Part shown: positions 54,087 through 62,849 of the stretch, piece by piece
How the letters are laid out: each line of letters begins with the position of its first letter
Numbering within the stretch: the first letter of the stretch is position 1
Assembly (NCBI GenBank): GCA_963748095.1
Contig: CAVVIO010000020.1
Span: 44,571-108,570 of the forward strand
Source of the DNA: CAVVIO01 sp963748095
GTDB taxonomy: Bacteria > Bacteroidota > Bacteroidia > Bacteroidales > UBA10428
DNA: 64,000 nucleotides
Direction of reading: 5' to 3'
The notes under the pieces: generated by a model
What the model saw: the letters and a program-made list of their open reading frames with translations, nothing else
What the model was told of the DNA's origin: nothing
The model's database searches: none
Program-made: the position numbers and the translations under genes

Positions 54087-56723
54087 ATGAGTCAGGAAGA
54101 ATTTGACAAAACAGAGGAATCGAAGGATATCCCTGAAAAACAACATGATATGGATGAAGCAGGCGAACATGGTAAAGGAACTGCACATGTTACCAAACTT
54201 TCGGGCATGTATCAGGACTGGTTTCTCGACTATGCATCCTATGTGATCCTGGAAAGGGCGGTGCCCCATCTTAATGACGGGTTGAAACCTGTACATCGCC
54301 GTATTCTCCATTCAATGCGCCGGCTCGACGATGGCCGGTACAATAAAGTAGCCAATATAATAGGTCACACCATGCAGTTCCATCCTCATGGAGATGCTTC
54401 TATTGGTGATGCACTTGTACAGTTGGGACAAAAGGATTTACTGATCGACACCCAGGGAAATTGGGGAAATATACTAACCGGTGATAGCGCTGCAGCATCA
54501 AGATATATTGAGGCACGTTTATCGAAATTTGCCCTGGAGGTAGTTTTCAACGCTAAGACAACCATCTGGAAATCTTCATATGATGGCAGGAACAAAGAAC
54601 CGGTTACTCTACCTGTAAAATTTCCTCTATTGCTTGCCCAGGGTGTGGAAGGAATAGCCGTAGGATTAGCATCAAAAATATTGCCCCATAATTTTAATGA
54701 ATTGATTGATGCCTCTGTTGCCCATCTCGAAGGGAAACCGTTTGAATTGTATCCCGATTTTCCTACCGGGGGATATGCCGATTTTTCAAGATACAATGAT
54801 GGCCTGCGTGGAGGGATTGTTAAGGTAAGGTCAAAAATTTCAAAGCTGGATAAAAAAACACTGGTTATTACCGAATTGCCATTTGGAAAGACAACTACCA
54901 CGTTGATCGATTCTGTAATAAAAGCTAATGAAAAAGGGAAAATAAAAATCAAGAAGATCGATGATAACACAGCTGAACATGTAGAAATCATCATTCAACT
55001 GGCTCCCGGAATTTCACCCGATAAAACCATTGATGCACTCTACGCTTTTACCGATTGTGAAGTGCCGATATCTCCAAATGCATGTGTGATTTTCGAAGAC
55101 AAACCCAGATTCATAGGGGTTTCGGAGATTCTGAAAGCATCTGTTAACAATACAGTTAAGATGCTGACACTTGAACTGGAGATCAGGTTGGGCGAATTGG
55201 AGGATGACTGGCACCAGGCTTCTCTCGAAAAAATATTTATTGAAAACGAGATTTACGAGGATATCAAAACCTGTAAGACAGAAGAAGAGATACTCACTGC
55301 AATTGATAATGGATTAAAACCTTTTGTTAAGCAGTTAATCCGTGAAGTTACCCGTGAAGATCTGGTGCGCCTGTCAAACATTCCTATCCGGCGTATTTCA
55401 AAATTCAGTTCCTTTAAAGCAGATGAATATATAAAAGGTGTGGAAAGTGAAATGGAAGAGGTGAAAAATAATCTGGCTAATATTATACCTTATTCTATTA
55501 ATTACTACAGGCAAATAAAAAAGAAGTATGGTAAAGGCCGCGACAGGCTGACCGAGATAAGAAGTTTTGATACAATAGAAGCAACCAAGGTGGTTGTAGC
55601 TAATGAAAAACTGTATGCTAACCGTGAAGAAGGATTTATTGGGACCAGCCTTCGAAAAGATGAATATATCTGTGATTGTTCCGATATCGATGATGTGATT
55701 GTGATTCGCAGGGATGGTACTTACCTTATCACTAAGGTTACTGAAAAATCTTTTGTTGGAAAGGATATTATGCATATCGCCGTATTTAAAAAGAACGACA
55801 CCCGAACTATATACAACCTGATTTACCGTGATGGAAAAAATGGCGTTATTATGATGAAACGCTGTTCCATAACCGGTCTCACGCGCGATAAAGAGTATAA
55901 TATTACAAAAGGTACCGAAGGATCCCGTATTCTGTACCTGAGTGATAATCCAAACGGGGAGGCTGAACTTATAAAAATATACCTGAAACCCAGACCCAGA
56001 CTCAGAAATTTATTGCTTGAAATTGATTTTGGCGAACTGGCAATAAAAGGGAAAGCTTCCATGGGAAATATTCTCACCAAATATGCTATTCATAAAATAG
56101 TACTGAAAGAAAAAGGAGTGTCCACACTTGGAGGTAGAAAAATCTGGTTCGATGAGGATGTTTTACGTCTTAATGCCGACGGAAGAGGGCGTTTCCTGGG
56201 TGAATTTTCAGGTGAAGACAGATTACTGGTGATCACCAAATCAGGTAATTTCAGGCTTTCATCTTTCGAACTGTCCAATCATTTTGAAGACGATCTGCTG
56301 GTCATTGAAAAATTCAATCCCAACAAGGTGTTCTCTGCTGTTTATTTCGATGCTTCACAAAATTTTTATTACATTAAAAGGTTTGCAATAGAACCCACAG
56401 AAAAACCGGTAAACTTCATAGGCGAACATCCCGATTCGAAATTAATCAGGATCACAGAGGTAGAGTATCCCCGGCTGGAACTGAAATTTGGAGGGAGCAA
56501 CAGTAATCGTGATAACGAGATTATTGAAGTAGCTGAATTTATTGGTGTTAAAAGCTATAAGGCAAAGGGGAAACGCCTTTCAAATTATGAGGTGGCACTG
56601 GTAAAAGAACTTGAACCTTTAGAGATAGAAAAGGAAGAAGAACAACAGGAACAAAAAGGGGAGGAAGACAAAAGCGGCCCCGAACAAGAGTCCAATGGCG
56701 AACAAATGACTCTTGAATGGTAA
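54087..56723 (+). CDS. parC: DNA topoisomerase IV subunit A
   Basis: An 878-residue subunit. Winged-helix/catalytic domain: SYVILERAVPHLNDGLKPVHRRIL, HTMQFHPHGDASIGDALVQL and the catalytic Tyr140 in AASRYIEARLSKFA. A coiled coil and tower domain follow, then a C-terminal beta-pinwheel (about 500-830) and a Glu/Gln-rich acidic tail. The usual gyrase-box QRRGGKG is absent, consistent with decatenating topoisomerase IV. The position equivalent to E. coli GyrA Ser83 is Ala104. It is 32 bases after parE and ends the operon. Confidence 0.92.
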   Translation: MSQEEFDKTEESKDIPEKQHDMDEAGEHGKGTAHVTKLSGMYQDWFLDYASYVILERAVPHLNDGLKPVHRRILHSMRRLDDGRYNKVANIIGHTMQFHPHGDASIGDALVQLGQKDLLIDTQGNWGNILTGDSAAASRYIEARLSKFALEVVFNAKTTIWKSSYDGRNKEPVTLPVKFPLLLAQGVEGIAVGLASKILPHNFNELIDASVAHLEGKPFELYPDFPTGGYADFSRYNDGLRGGIVKVRSKISKLDKKTLVITELPFGKTTTTLIDSVIKANEKGKIKIKKIDDNTAEHVEIIIQLAPGISPDKTIDALYAFTDCEVPISPNACVIFEDKPRFIGVSEILKASVNNTVKMLTLELEIRLGELEDDWHQASLEKIFIENEIYEDIKTCKTEEEILTAIDNGLKPFVKQLIREVTREDLVRLSNIPIRRISKFSSFKADEYIKGVESEMEEVKNNLANIIPYSINYYRQIKKKYGKGRDRLTEIRSFDTIEATKVVVANEKLYANREEGFIGTSLRKDEYICDCSDIDDVIVIRRDGTYLITKVTEKSFVGKDIMHIAVFKKNDTRTIYNLIYRDGKNGVIMMKRCSITGLTRDKEYNITKGTEGSRILYLSDNPNGEAELIKIYLKPRPRLRNLLLEIDFGELAIKGKASMGNILTKYAIHKIVLKEKGVSTLGGRKIWFDEDVLRLNADGRGRFLGEFSGEDRLLVITKSGNFRLSSFELSNHFEDDLLVIEKFNPNKVFSAVYFDASQNFYYIKRFAIEPTEKPVNFIGEHPDSKLIRITEVEYPRLELKFGGSNSNRDNEIIEVAEFIGVKSYKAKGKRLSNYEVALVKELEPLEIEKEEEQQEQKGEEDKSGPEQESNGEQMTLEW

Positions 56724-57016
56724 GCTGATGTTTTTTATTTTTCCGGATTAATAATGAGGCTATCTTATAAGCCACTGTTTTGTCATTCAACATATCAAAC
56801 ATAATTTAAAATAATGCTTTTCGGATAACCCCAGGAACTTTTGTTCCGTCTGGAAATTTCACATGGAAAATCCTATAAACTGTTAGTTATTATTTTGTTA
56901 TGTTTATTACAAATTGCCCGGAATAAATATTCGGAAATTTTGCATGCATTTGTAAAAGTTGTTATCTTTCATTAATTTCGCCCGGATTTCACAATACGCA
57001 TAAAAACCAGGTACTA

Positions 57017-58279
57017 TTGAAAATTAAAATTGTCAGATCGGAACTAACAGGGGAAATATTAATCCCCGCATCCAAATCACATACCATTCGTGCTTTAACT
57101 ATTGCGGGGATGGCAAATGGAGAATCGGTTCTCAAAAATCCATTGATGTCATCCGATACACTTTCCTGCGTGGAAGGAATCAAAGAACTTGGTGCCATTG
57201 TAAATTTTGAGAATGATTTTATGGTGACCGGAGTTGGAGGGAAACCAGTTGCCGGGGCAAAAAAGATCGATGTCGGTAACTCAGGGACAACTTTGCGCAT
57301 ATTATCCGCTATGGCTGCTCTCGCCAATCATCCCATTACTTTCGATGGCGACAAGTCTATTCGCAAACGACTCATGGTACATTTGTTGAATTCACTTGAG
57401 AACCTGGGAGTAACCGTAAAATCTACCGAAGGTAAATGCCCGTTTACAGTTAACGGGCCTATGCTGGGTGGAAAAACGACAGTTAATGGAATTAGCTCTC
57501 AGTTTCTCACGGCTCTTTTGCTGGCATGCCCGCTTGCCGTCGGTGATACTGAAATTATAGTTGAAAACCTGCATGAAAAGCCGTATGTGGAAATTACACT
57601 CGACTGGCTGAGAAAACAATCCATAACATTCGAAAATGATGGTCTCGACTGGTTCAGAATCAAAGGGGGACAATCGTATAAAGCATTTAACCAAATAATA
57701 CCTGCTGATTTCTCATCGGCTACTTTTGCTTTGTGTGCGGCAGCAATCACCGGTTCCGAAATTCTGATCAAAGGGCTCGATTTTTCCGATCATCAGGGCG
57801 ATAAGGAAGTTTTTACTTTTTTGGAAAATATGGGAGTACAGCTTACTCATACCAAAAATGGAGTAATTGTGAAAGGGGCTAACTTACAGGGTATTGATAT
57901 CGACATGAATAATACTCCCGATGCTCTACCTGCATTAGCTGTGGTAGGGTGTTTTGCCAAAGGACAGACCCGACTGCTGAATGTTGCCCAGGCACGGTTA
58001 AAAGAATGCGACCGTATTAGTGCAATTGCAACAGAACTGAACAAAATGGGCGGAAAAATTAAGGAAATGGAAGACGGCCTTATCATTGAACAGAGCGAAC
58101 TTACCGGTTGTAACGTACATGGTTACGATGACCATCGAATGGTTATGGCTCTGGCAATAGCCGGAATGGCTGCAAAAGGTGAAACTGTTGTCGACACTGC
58201 TGAATCTATGAAAATAACATATCCCACTTTTGCCGATGATATGGCAATGCTGGGAGTAAAAATTAAATTTACAGAATAA
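57017..58279 (+). CDS. aroA: 3-phosphoshikimate 1-carboxyvinyltransferase (EPSP synthase)
   Basis: A 420-residue enzyme that joins shikimate-3-phosphate and PEP in the sixth step of aromatic amino-acid synthesis. Motifs: the PEP/S3P site PASKSHTIRALTIAG, IDVGNSGTTLRILSAMA, GISSQFLTALLLACP, and DDHRMVMALAIAG near the C-terminus. The gene starts with TTG at 57017; there is no in-frame ATG before the conserved ASKSHTIRA. The N-terminal ASKSH replaces the usual GSKS, and the class I/II (glyphosate-sensitivity) type cannot be read by eye. First gene of an aroA-aroC-aroK cluster. Confidence 0.93.
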   Translation: MKIKIVRSELTGEILIPASKSHTIRALTIAGMANGESVLKNPLMSSDTLSCVEGIKELGAIVNFENDFMVTGVGGKPVAGAKKIDVGNSGTTLRILSAMAALANHPITFDGDKSIRKRLMVHLLNSLENLGVTVKSTEGKCPFTVNGPMLGGKTTVNGISSQFLTALLLACPLAVGDTEIIVENLHEKPYVEITLDWLRKQSITFENDGLDWFRIKGGQSYKAFNQIIPADFSSATFALCAAAITGSEILIKGLDFSDHQGDKEVFTFLENMGVQLTHTKNGVIVKGANLQGIDIDMNNTPDALPALAVVGCFAKGQTRLLNVAQARLKECDRISAIATELNKMGGKIKEMEDGLIIEQSELTGCNVHGYDDHRMVMALAIAGMAAKGETVVDTAESMKITYPTFADDMAMLGVKIKFTE

Positions 58280-58315
58280 CCGGATATCTAATAATTAACC
58301 AGAAAAATTACTGTT

Positions 58316-59635
58316 ATGTTAGGATGTACTTACGGAACATTATTTAAGACCACTGTTGCTGGTGGATCGTACCAGGAAGGATTATCAATTAATATTCAGG
58401 GAGTTCCACCCGGGTATTACTTTACCGAAGAAGAAATTTATGTGGAGCTTATGCTACGTAAACCCGGCCAGGGCGAGCTCACTTCTCCCAGGCGTGAAGC
58501 GGATGTGCCGTTAATTTACAGTGGGGTTAATGCTGCTGACACAATGCCCGGTTTCAAAAATAAAGGTTTTACCAACGGTACCCCATTTGTTGTTTTGATA
58601 CCGAATGTTGATCGTCATTTTGAACACATCGAACAATACCAGTCGACCAACCGTACTCCGCGTCCCGGGCATGCTTCGTATGCCTCCTATCAGAAATATG
58701 GTGAATTCGATGATGCAATCGGAGCGGGTTTTTTCAGCGGACGTTACACCTCTTCTATTGTGGCAGCCGGAAGTATTGCCAAACGTATCCTGCGGGATCA
58801 TGGCATTGAAGTAGTATCATATGTTAAAGAAGCTGCGGGAATTAAGATGAAAGACATGTCTGTAGCTGAAATACTGAAAAAAGCACAGGCATACCGTGAA
58901 TTACGAAAAGAACACGATCCGATTTACCAGGAACTATTTGCCGGTGGAAAATTTGATACAGGTCTCCGGTTTTTTGAGAAAATCGCTATCCTGACGGATC
59001 TTGAAAAACGTATTCCGGAAATAAAGAAGCCAAAATTCGATGAACAGGCTGTACGTGAGAAATATAACATTAATCCCAAACTATTCTGTCCCGATGTGGA
59101 TGCAGCCGATGCCATGCACGATGAAATTCTCAGAATCATGAAAGAAGGGGATTCGTCGGGGGGTATTGTTGAGGTAGTGGTTACTGGTGTACCTGCCGGA
59201 ATGGGAGAACCCGTATTCAATAAACTGGACGGTGAACTGGGAAGACTGATGAGTATTGGTACTGTAAAAGCGGTGGAAATAGGTTGCGGTATACAGGCAG
59301 CAACCATGACCGGCTCGCAGTGTAACGATACATTGCGTGTAAAAGACGGGAAAGTAGTATTTTCTTCGAATAACGCTGGCGGTATTACCGGCGGATTAAC
59401 TACGGGACAGGATATTGTTGCCCGTGTAACGGTAAAGCCAACGCCCACCATTGCCATACCGCAGGATACAATCGATAAAGTAAGCCTTGAAAACAAAGAA
59501 CTGGCTGCAGTTACCCGGCGCGACCCGACCATCGTAGCCCGTATGTGGCCCGTGGTTGAAGCTTATACAGCTTTGATTATTCTGGATAATTACATCCAGC
59601 ACATTGCCTATCAGTCGATGCGTCCGGGAAAATAG
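58316..59635 (+). CDS. aroC: chorismate synthase, divergent form
   Basis: A 439-residue protein against about 360 for the family. The C-terminal half is typical: GGIVEVVVTGVPAGMGEPVF, VEIGCGIQAATMTGSQCND, SSNNAGGITGGLTTGQ. RPGHAS (116-121) keeps the second active-site His as His119. But the N-terminal GESHG is replaced by GGSYQEG, putting Tyr19 where the first invariant His belongs; the Arg/Gly-rich FMN stretch is changed to GAGFFSGRYTSSIVAAG; and RHDP becomes RRDP at 401-404. An extra helical segment of about 60 residues sits near 175-245. Location between aroA and aroK argues that it is the working enzyme. Confidence 0.88.
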   Translation: MLGCTYGTLFKTTVAGGSYQEGLSINIQGVPPGYYFTEEEIYVELMLRKPGQGELTSPRREADVPLIYSGVNAADTMPGFKNKGFTNGTPFVVLIPNVDRHFEHIEQYQSTNRTPRPGHASYASYQKYGEFDDAIGAGFFSGRYTSSIVAAGSIAKRILRDHGIEVVSYVKEAAGIKMKDMSVAEILKKAQAYRELRKEHDPIYQELFAGGKFDTGLRFFEKIAILTDLEKRIPEIKKPKFDEQAVREKYNINPKLFCPDVDAADAMHDEILRIMKEGDSSGGIVEVVVTGVPAGMGEPVFNKLDGELGRLMSIGTVKAVEIGCGIQAATMTGSQCNDTLRVKDGKVVFSSNNAGGITGGLTTGQDIVARVTVKPTPTIAIPQDTIDKVSLENKELAAVTRRDPTIVARMWPVVEAYTALIILDNYIQHIAYQSMRPGK

Positions 59636-59757
59636 AAACCCGGGTGTGACTTAAAATTGATGCATAACTCTGAATTGACACGCGTCTCCGGATGAGTGCC
59701 AATTATGTATTGATTTTAATTTTATCCCAAATGAAATCATTCATGTCATTATAAATA

Positions 59758-59790
59758 TTGGGCATCCGATTGCTGAATTCACTATTTTTG
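59758..59790 (+). promoter_or_regulatory. candidate aroK promoter
   Basis: TTG (59758-59760), 22 bases, TATTTTTG (59783-59790). The transcript would start near 59797, which makes GTG 59822 rather than TTG 59795 the first usable start codon of aroK. Confidence 0.55.
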
Positions 59791-59821
59791 CACCTTGAAG
59801 TTTAATTATTTTTTTCAAAAA

Positions 59822-60322
59822 GTGAGACTATTTATTATCGGATACAAAAGCAGCGGAAAAACAACCGTTGGAAAAAAACTGGCTAACCGGCTTGGTATGG
59901 AATTCGTCGATTTGGATGAATGGATAGAGCGCATGAATGGCAGAACGGTTCCGGAAATTTATTCACAGGAGGGGGAAGAAGAATTTCGCAATATTGAATG
60001 GAAAGCGTTGAAGGAAGTTGTGAAAAAGGACAACATTGTGGTATCCACTGGTGGCGGGGCTCCCTGTCATTGCGATAATATGAACCTGATGGAAAAATAC
60101 GGGGATGTTCTGTATTTACGTGTGGATGAAGATACCCTTGTAAGCAGGCTGAAATCAGCTACCAAAGACCGCCCTATTGTAAAAGGTAAAAACGACGAAG
60201 AATTGCGAAAATATGTCAGTGACCTTATAAAACGTTGTGAACATCATTATACCAGGGCTAAATATATTGTAGATGGCAGGGATATAAAACTCGACCATAT
60301 TGTTGAGATGCTGAATGTATAA
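59822..60322 (+). CDS. aroK: shikimate kinase
   Basis: A 166-residue P-loop kinase that phosphorylates shikimate at O3. Walker A GYKSSGKTTVG is at about 6-16, then DLDEWIE for metal and shikimate binding, the VSTGGGAPC shikimate loop, and the lid region KSATKDRPIV. I chose GTG 59822, which starts the protein at its first beta-strand (MRLFIIGYK) as usual; a TTG nine codons upstream lies at the predicted transcription start. Third gene of the shikimate cluster. Confidence 0.94.
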   Translation: MRLFIIGYKSSGKTTVGKKLANRLGMEFVDLDEWIERMNGRTVPEIYSQEGEEEFRNIEWKALKEVVKKDNIVVSTGGGAPCHCDNMNLMEKYGDVLYLRVDEDTLVSRLKSATKDRPIVKGKNDEELRKYVSDLIKRCEHHYTRAKYIVDGRDIKLDHIVEMLNV

Positions 60323-60334
60323 ATTTTAATCCGT

Positions 60335-61123
60335 TTAAATCTCTTCTTCCACTTCCAGCCTGTAATGTTCAACCGGATCAATATTCAGGTATCTGGACAG
60401 TAACCTGACCCCGATATAAAACGGGATCGTATCCAGCAAGGCCGCCACAAATTTGAATAAATAATTGGATATGATAAGAATCACCAGGAAATGCATTGCG
60501 CTAGTACCCAAAGGTACATGTATTGCATTAGTTAGTGTATAAGTTATCAGCACTACTGAAAGTGAGTCAACCATCTGACTGGTAAGTGTTGAACCGTTAT
60601 TGCGCAACCACAGATGTTTTCCGCGGGTACGGTCTTTAAAATAATGGAATATATGCACATCGATAAATTGTGCTGTCAGATAGGCGATCATCGAAGCAAA
60701 GGTGGTGCTGAAAGTAAACAGACGGATTTCATAAAACAGATAATTCGGATCGTTAACAGCCGGAAGACCTGTTTCAGGATTCATATGGGGCACCGGTGGT
60801 AAAGCTCCTCCCAGCCACAATATGAAAATAACCCACAGGTTCAGAAAAAAACCCACCCATACCACGTAGGTAGCGCGTTTTCGTCCATATAATTCACTTA
60901 TAAAATCGGTACATAAAAAAGTGATGGGATAAGGTAAAACACCCACAAAGACCTTAACCGGGAATGTGAAGCCGAATAATGTAAAGGATAAATCGACCAG
61001 TCTTGTTATTCCAAGGATATTAAGCATTGCCAGTGTGCCTACAAAAAGTCCCGAAAGAGCTAAAAATACAATTTCTCGCCTTCGGTCATATTTATCTTCC
61101 AATGAATTCTGAGGATTGTACAT
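60335..61123 (-). CDS. yhhQ: queuosine precursor transporter (YhhQ/VUT family)
   Basis: A 262-residue protein with six predicted helices. The VUT/DUF165 family is recognised by FTFPVKVFVGVLPYPITFLCTDFISELYGRKRATYVVWVGFFLNLW, LRNNGSTLTSQMVDSLSVVLITY and LLDTIPFYIGVRLLSR. E. coli YhhQ imports preQ0 or preQ1 to make queuosine in tRNA. I found no preQ1 riboswitch in the 240 bases upstream. It converges with aroK (12 bases apart). The preQ0/preQ1 substrate is inferred from family only. Confidence 0.92.
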   Translation of the reverse strand: MYNPQNSLEDKYDRRREIVFLALSGLFVGTLAMLNILGITRLVDLSFTLFGFTFPVKVFVGVLPYPITFLCTDFISELYGRKRATYVVWVGFFLNLWVIFILWLGGALPPVPHMNPETGLPAVNDPNYLFYEIRLFTFSTTFASMIAYLTAQFIDVHIFHYFKDRTRGKHLWLRNNGSTLTSQMVDSLSVVLITYTLTNAIHVPLGTSAMHFLVILIISNYLFKFVAALLDTIPFYIGVRLLSRYLNIDPVEHYRLEVEEEI

Positions 61124-61363
61124 AGGTGAAAAAAATTAGTTAAGGTTTTGGTAATTGATAAGTAGGATAACATCAATATTTGCAATTGGTTTATAATCAT
61201 CTGATAAAAAATTCCATGATATTACAGTTCGATCGGGTAAACGTGCATTAACTTTAGATAAGAAATCTGGAAATCATTCAGATATTTCATAATTTTATTT
61301 TTTCTTAATGTTAATTGCTTCTAAAAAGAATTTTAAATTATTTTATTATAATTCCGGTTTAAC

Positions 61364-62380
61364 ATGCTTAATTTTTTCAACAGGATATTTAATATCAGAC
61401 GCAATGAAGTTGGGATTATAATACTTATTTCGCTAATTGCATTACTTACAGGATGTTTTCTGGCATCTTTCGACATTGGGGCACATACTGTTTTTCTGAA
61501 TTATTTTACAGCTGACGATCTTATAGAAGCATATATGATCTCCGGATTCTGCGGGGTTTTATTATTTTCGGTTTATATTTTGTTTTTTAAACATTTGCCG
61601 TTCAAAGCATTTACTTTTATCAACATTCTTCTTGTAGCTGTGGCAGTGTCTTTATATGAGTATCATATAAATTACGGAGAAGCTAAAATTGCTGCTTACA
61701 GCGGATTTGCCGGAATGTTTCCTGTTAATGCAATGATTTTGATTAATTTTTGGTATTTTCTTAGGAATATATTGTTGCCAGAGCAACGGAAGCGACTGTT
61801 TTACCTCACGCAAATCAGTCTTATCAGTGGAGTCATACTGGGCAGTTATGGGAACATAATATTATTATTTAAGTACGATTCGTTTATATCACTTTTAATC
61901 AGTACAATTGCCATCTGGTTATTGGTGTTATTCATTCCTTTACTCTTTCTTTCACATCATTTTTTGAAAAATTTAAATCACCAACGTGTAAAAAAGGTTC
62001 CTATCAAAACCGGATTTTTCTTTTTGTTTTCGTCGAAATACACATTTTGGCTTTTTCTGTTTGTATTGTTGTCGGCAATTATCGGATTTACCCTGCATTT
62101 TATTTTTATCAGTCTCACGCGTGCAAGCTATCCGCAAATAATCGGTTTTTCAAAGTTTTTAGGCTTGTTTACCGGCACATTGTATCTTTTTATATTCGGG
62201 ATTGAATATGTTATTATCCGCAAGGTGTTAAACCCATACGATAGTCCGTATAGTATTATACTAGGGCCTGTTGTAATTGGTCTGATTACTTTTATTTCCA
62301 TTGTATATTTTCATCACCTTTGGATATTCAACAGCTTATGCCCGGTTTACATTTTTCTTTATGATGATTGGACTGACTAA
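61364..62380 (+). CDS. MFS-like membrane protein with HEAT repeats, N-terminal fragment (frameshifted)
   Basis: First of three frames of one broken gene. The 338-residue frame starts MLNFFNRIFNIRRNEVGIIILISL and has eight or nine hydrophobic helices of MFS or ATP:ADP-antiporter-like type (e.g. LASFDIGAHTVFLNYF, FAGMFPVNAMILINFWYFLRN). It ends at TAA 62378-62380 in a short out-of-frame tail (HHLWIFNSLCPVYIF). The next frame, shifted +1, continues the membrane pattern (YIFITFGYSTAYARFTFFFMMIGLTKL). The change must happen between 62286 and 62377. No partner gene is known. The substrate is not inferable. Confidence 0.75.
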   Translation: MLNFFNRIFNIRRNEVGIIILISLIALLTGCFLASFDIGAHTVFLNYFTADDLIEAYMISGFCGVLLFSVYILFFKHLPFKAFTFINILLVAVAVSLYEYHINYGEAKIAAYSGFAGMFPVNAMILINFWYFLRNILLPEQRKRLFYLTQISLISGVILGSYGNIILLFKYDSFISLLISTIAIWLLVLFIPLLFLSHHFLKNLNHQRVKKVPIKTGFFFLFSSKYTFWLFLFVLLSAIIGFTLHFIFISLTRASYPQIIGFSKFLGLFTGTLYLFIFGIEYVIIRKVLNPYDSPYSIILGPVVIGLITFISIVYFHHLWIFNSLCPVYIFLYDDWTD

Positions 62381-62849
62381 GCTGATATATGAAACCGTTC
62401 GTTTTACAATACAAAATCCTTCTTTGAGGGTTTTATTTATGACACTTGACGTAAGGTTCCGCCAGACAATTGTACCACGGCTTGAGGGCCTGATTGTAAT
62501 GTTGGGAATATTAGTAAGTGGAATTTTACTTTATGTATTTCAACTGGTTAAATTATTACAACCCCTGAATCTTACAATTTTTGTACTCATAGCAATTATT
62601 GGCTGGGCTTTAATATCTGTTAAACTCATTCGGTTCTATAAACAGGCACTCCAGGAGTCTATTCGAAAATTAAAAATCGGATTATCTCATTCTTCACAGT
62701 CAGGAAGTTCACGGGCCGAAAAAATTCATAACCTTATTAATAGTAATGATATTGAAAAAATCAAACATACCCTTTCTATCGAAAAAAAAACCAATCCGCT
62801 TAACTACGAAAAACATTTAGTTAATTTAATTACTCATCCCTTACAATGA
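62301..62849 (+). CDS. MFS-like membrane protein with HEAT repeats, middle fragment (frameshifted)
   Basis: Frame shifted +1 from the first fragment, with no credible start of its own. It completes the membrane part (helices RLEGLIVMLGILVSGILLYVFQLVKLL and LNLTIFVLIAIIGWALISVKL) and enters a soluble, charged region (RAEKIHNLINSNDIEKIKHTLSIEKKTN). It stops at TGA 62847-62849, where a third frame takes over within 20 bases. Removing one C of a CCC run near 62838-62840 would restore the reading ITHPYNDVKEYSLKN. Treat as part of the same gene as its neighbours. Confidence 0.7.
   Translation: MYIFITFGYSTAYARFTFFFMMIGLTKLIYETVRFTIQNPSLRVLFMTLDVRFRQTIVPRLEGLIVMLGILVSGILLYVFQLVKLLQPLNLTIFVLIAIIGWALISVKLIRFYKQALQESIRKLKIGLSHSSQSGSSRAEKIHNLINSNDIEKIKHTLSIEKKTNPLNYEKHLVNLITHPLQ

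Noticed and set aside
60335..61363. preQ1 riboswitch upstream of the YhhQ-type gene
   Set aside because: I looked for the compact preQ1 pseudoknot pattern in the 240-base leader on the minus strand and did not find it.
61364..62849. Programmed +1 frameshifting in the membrane/HEAT gene
   Set aside because: No prfB-like slippery codon with a following stop was found at either shift, and two independent shifts in one gene are better explained by mutation or sequencing error.
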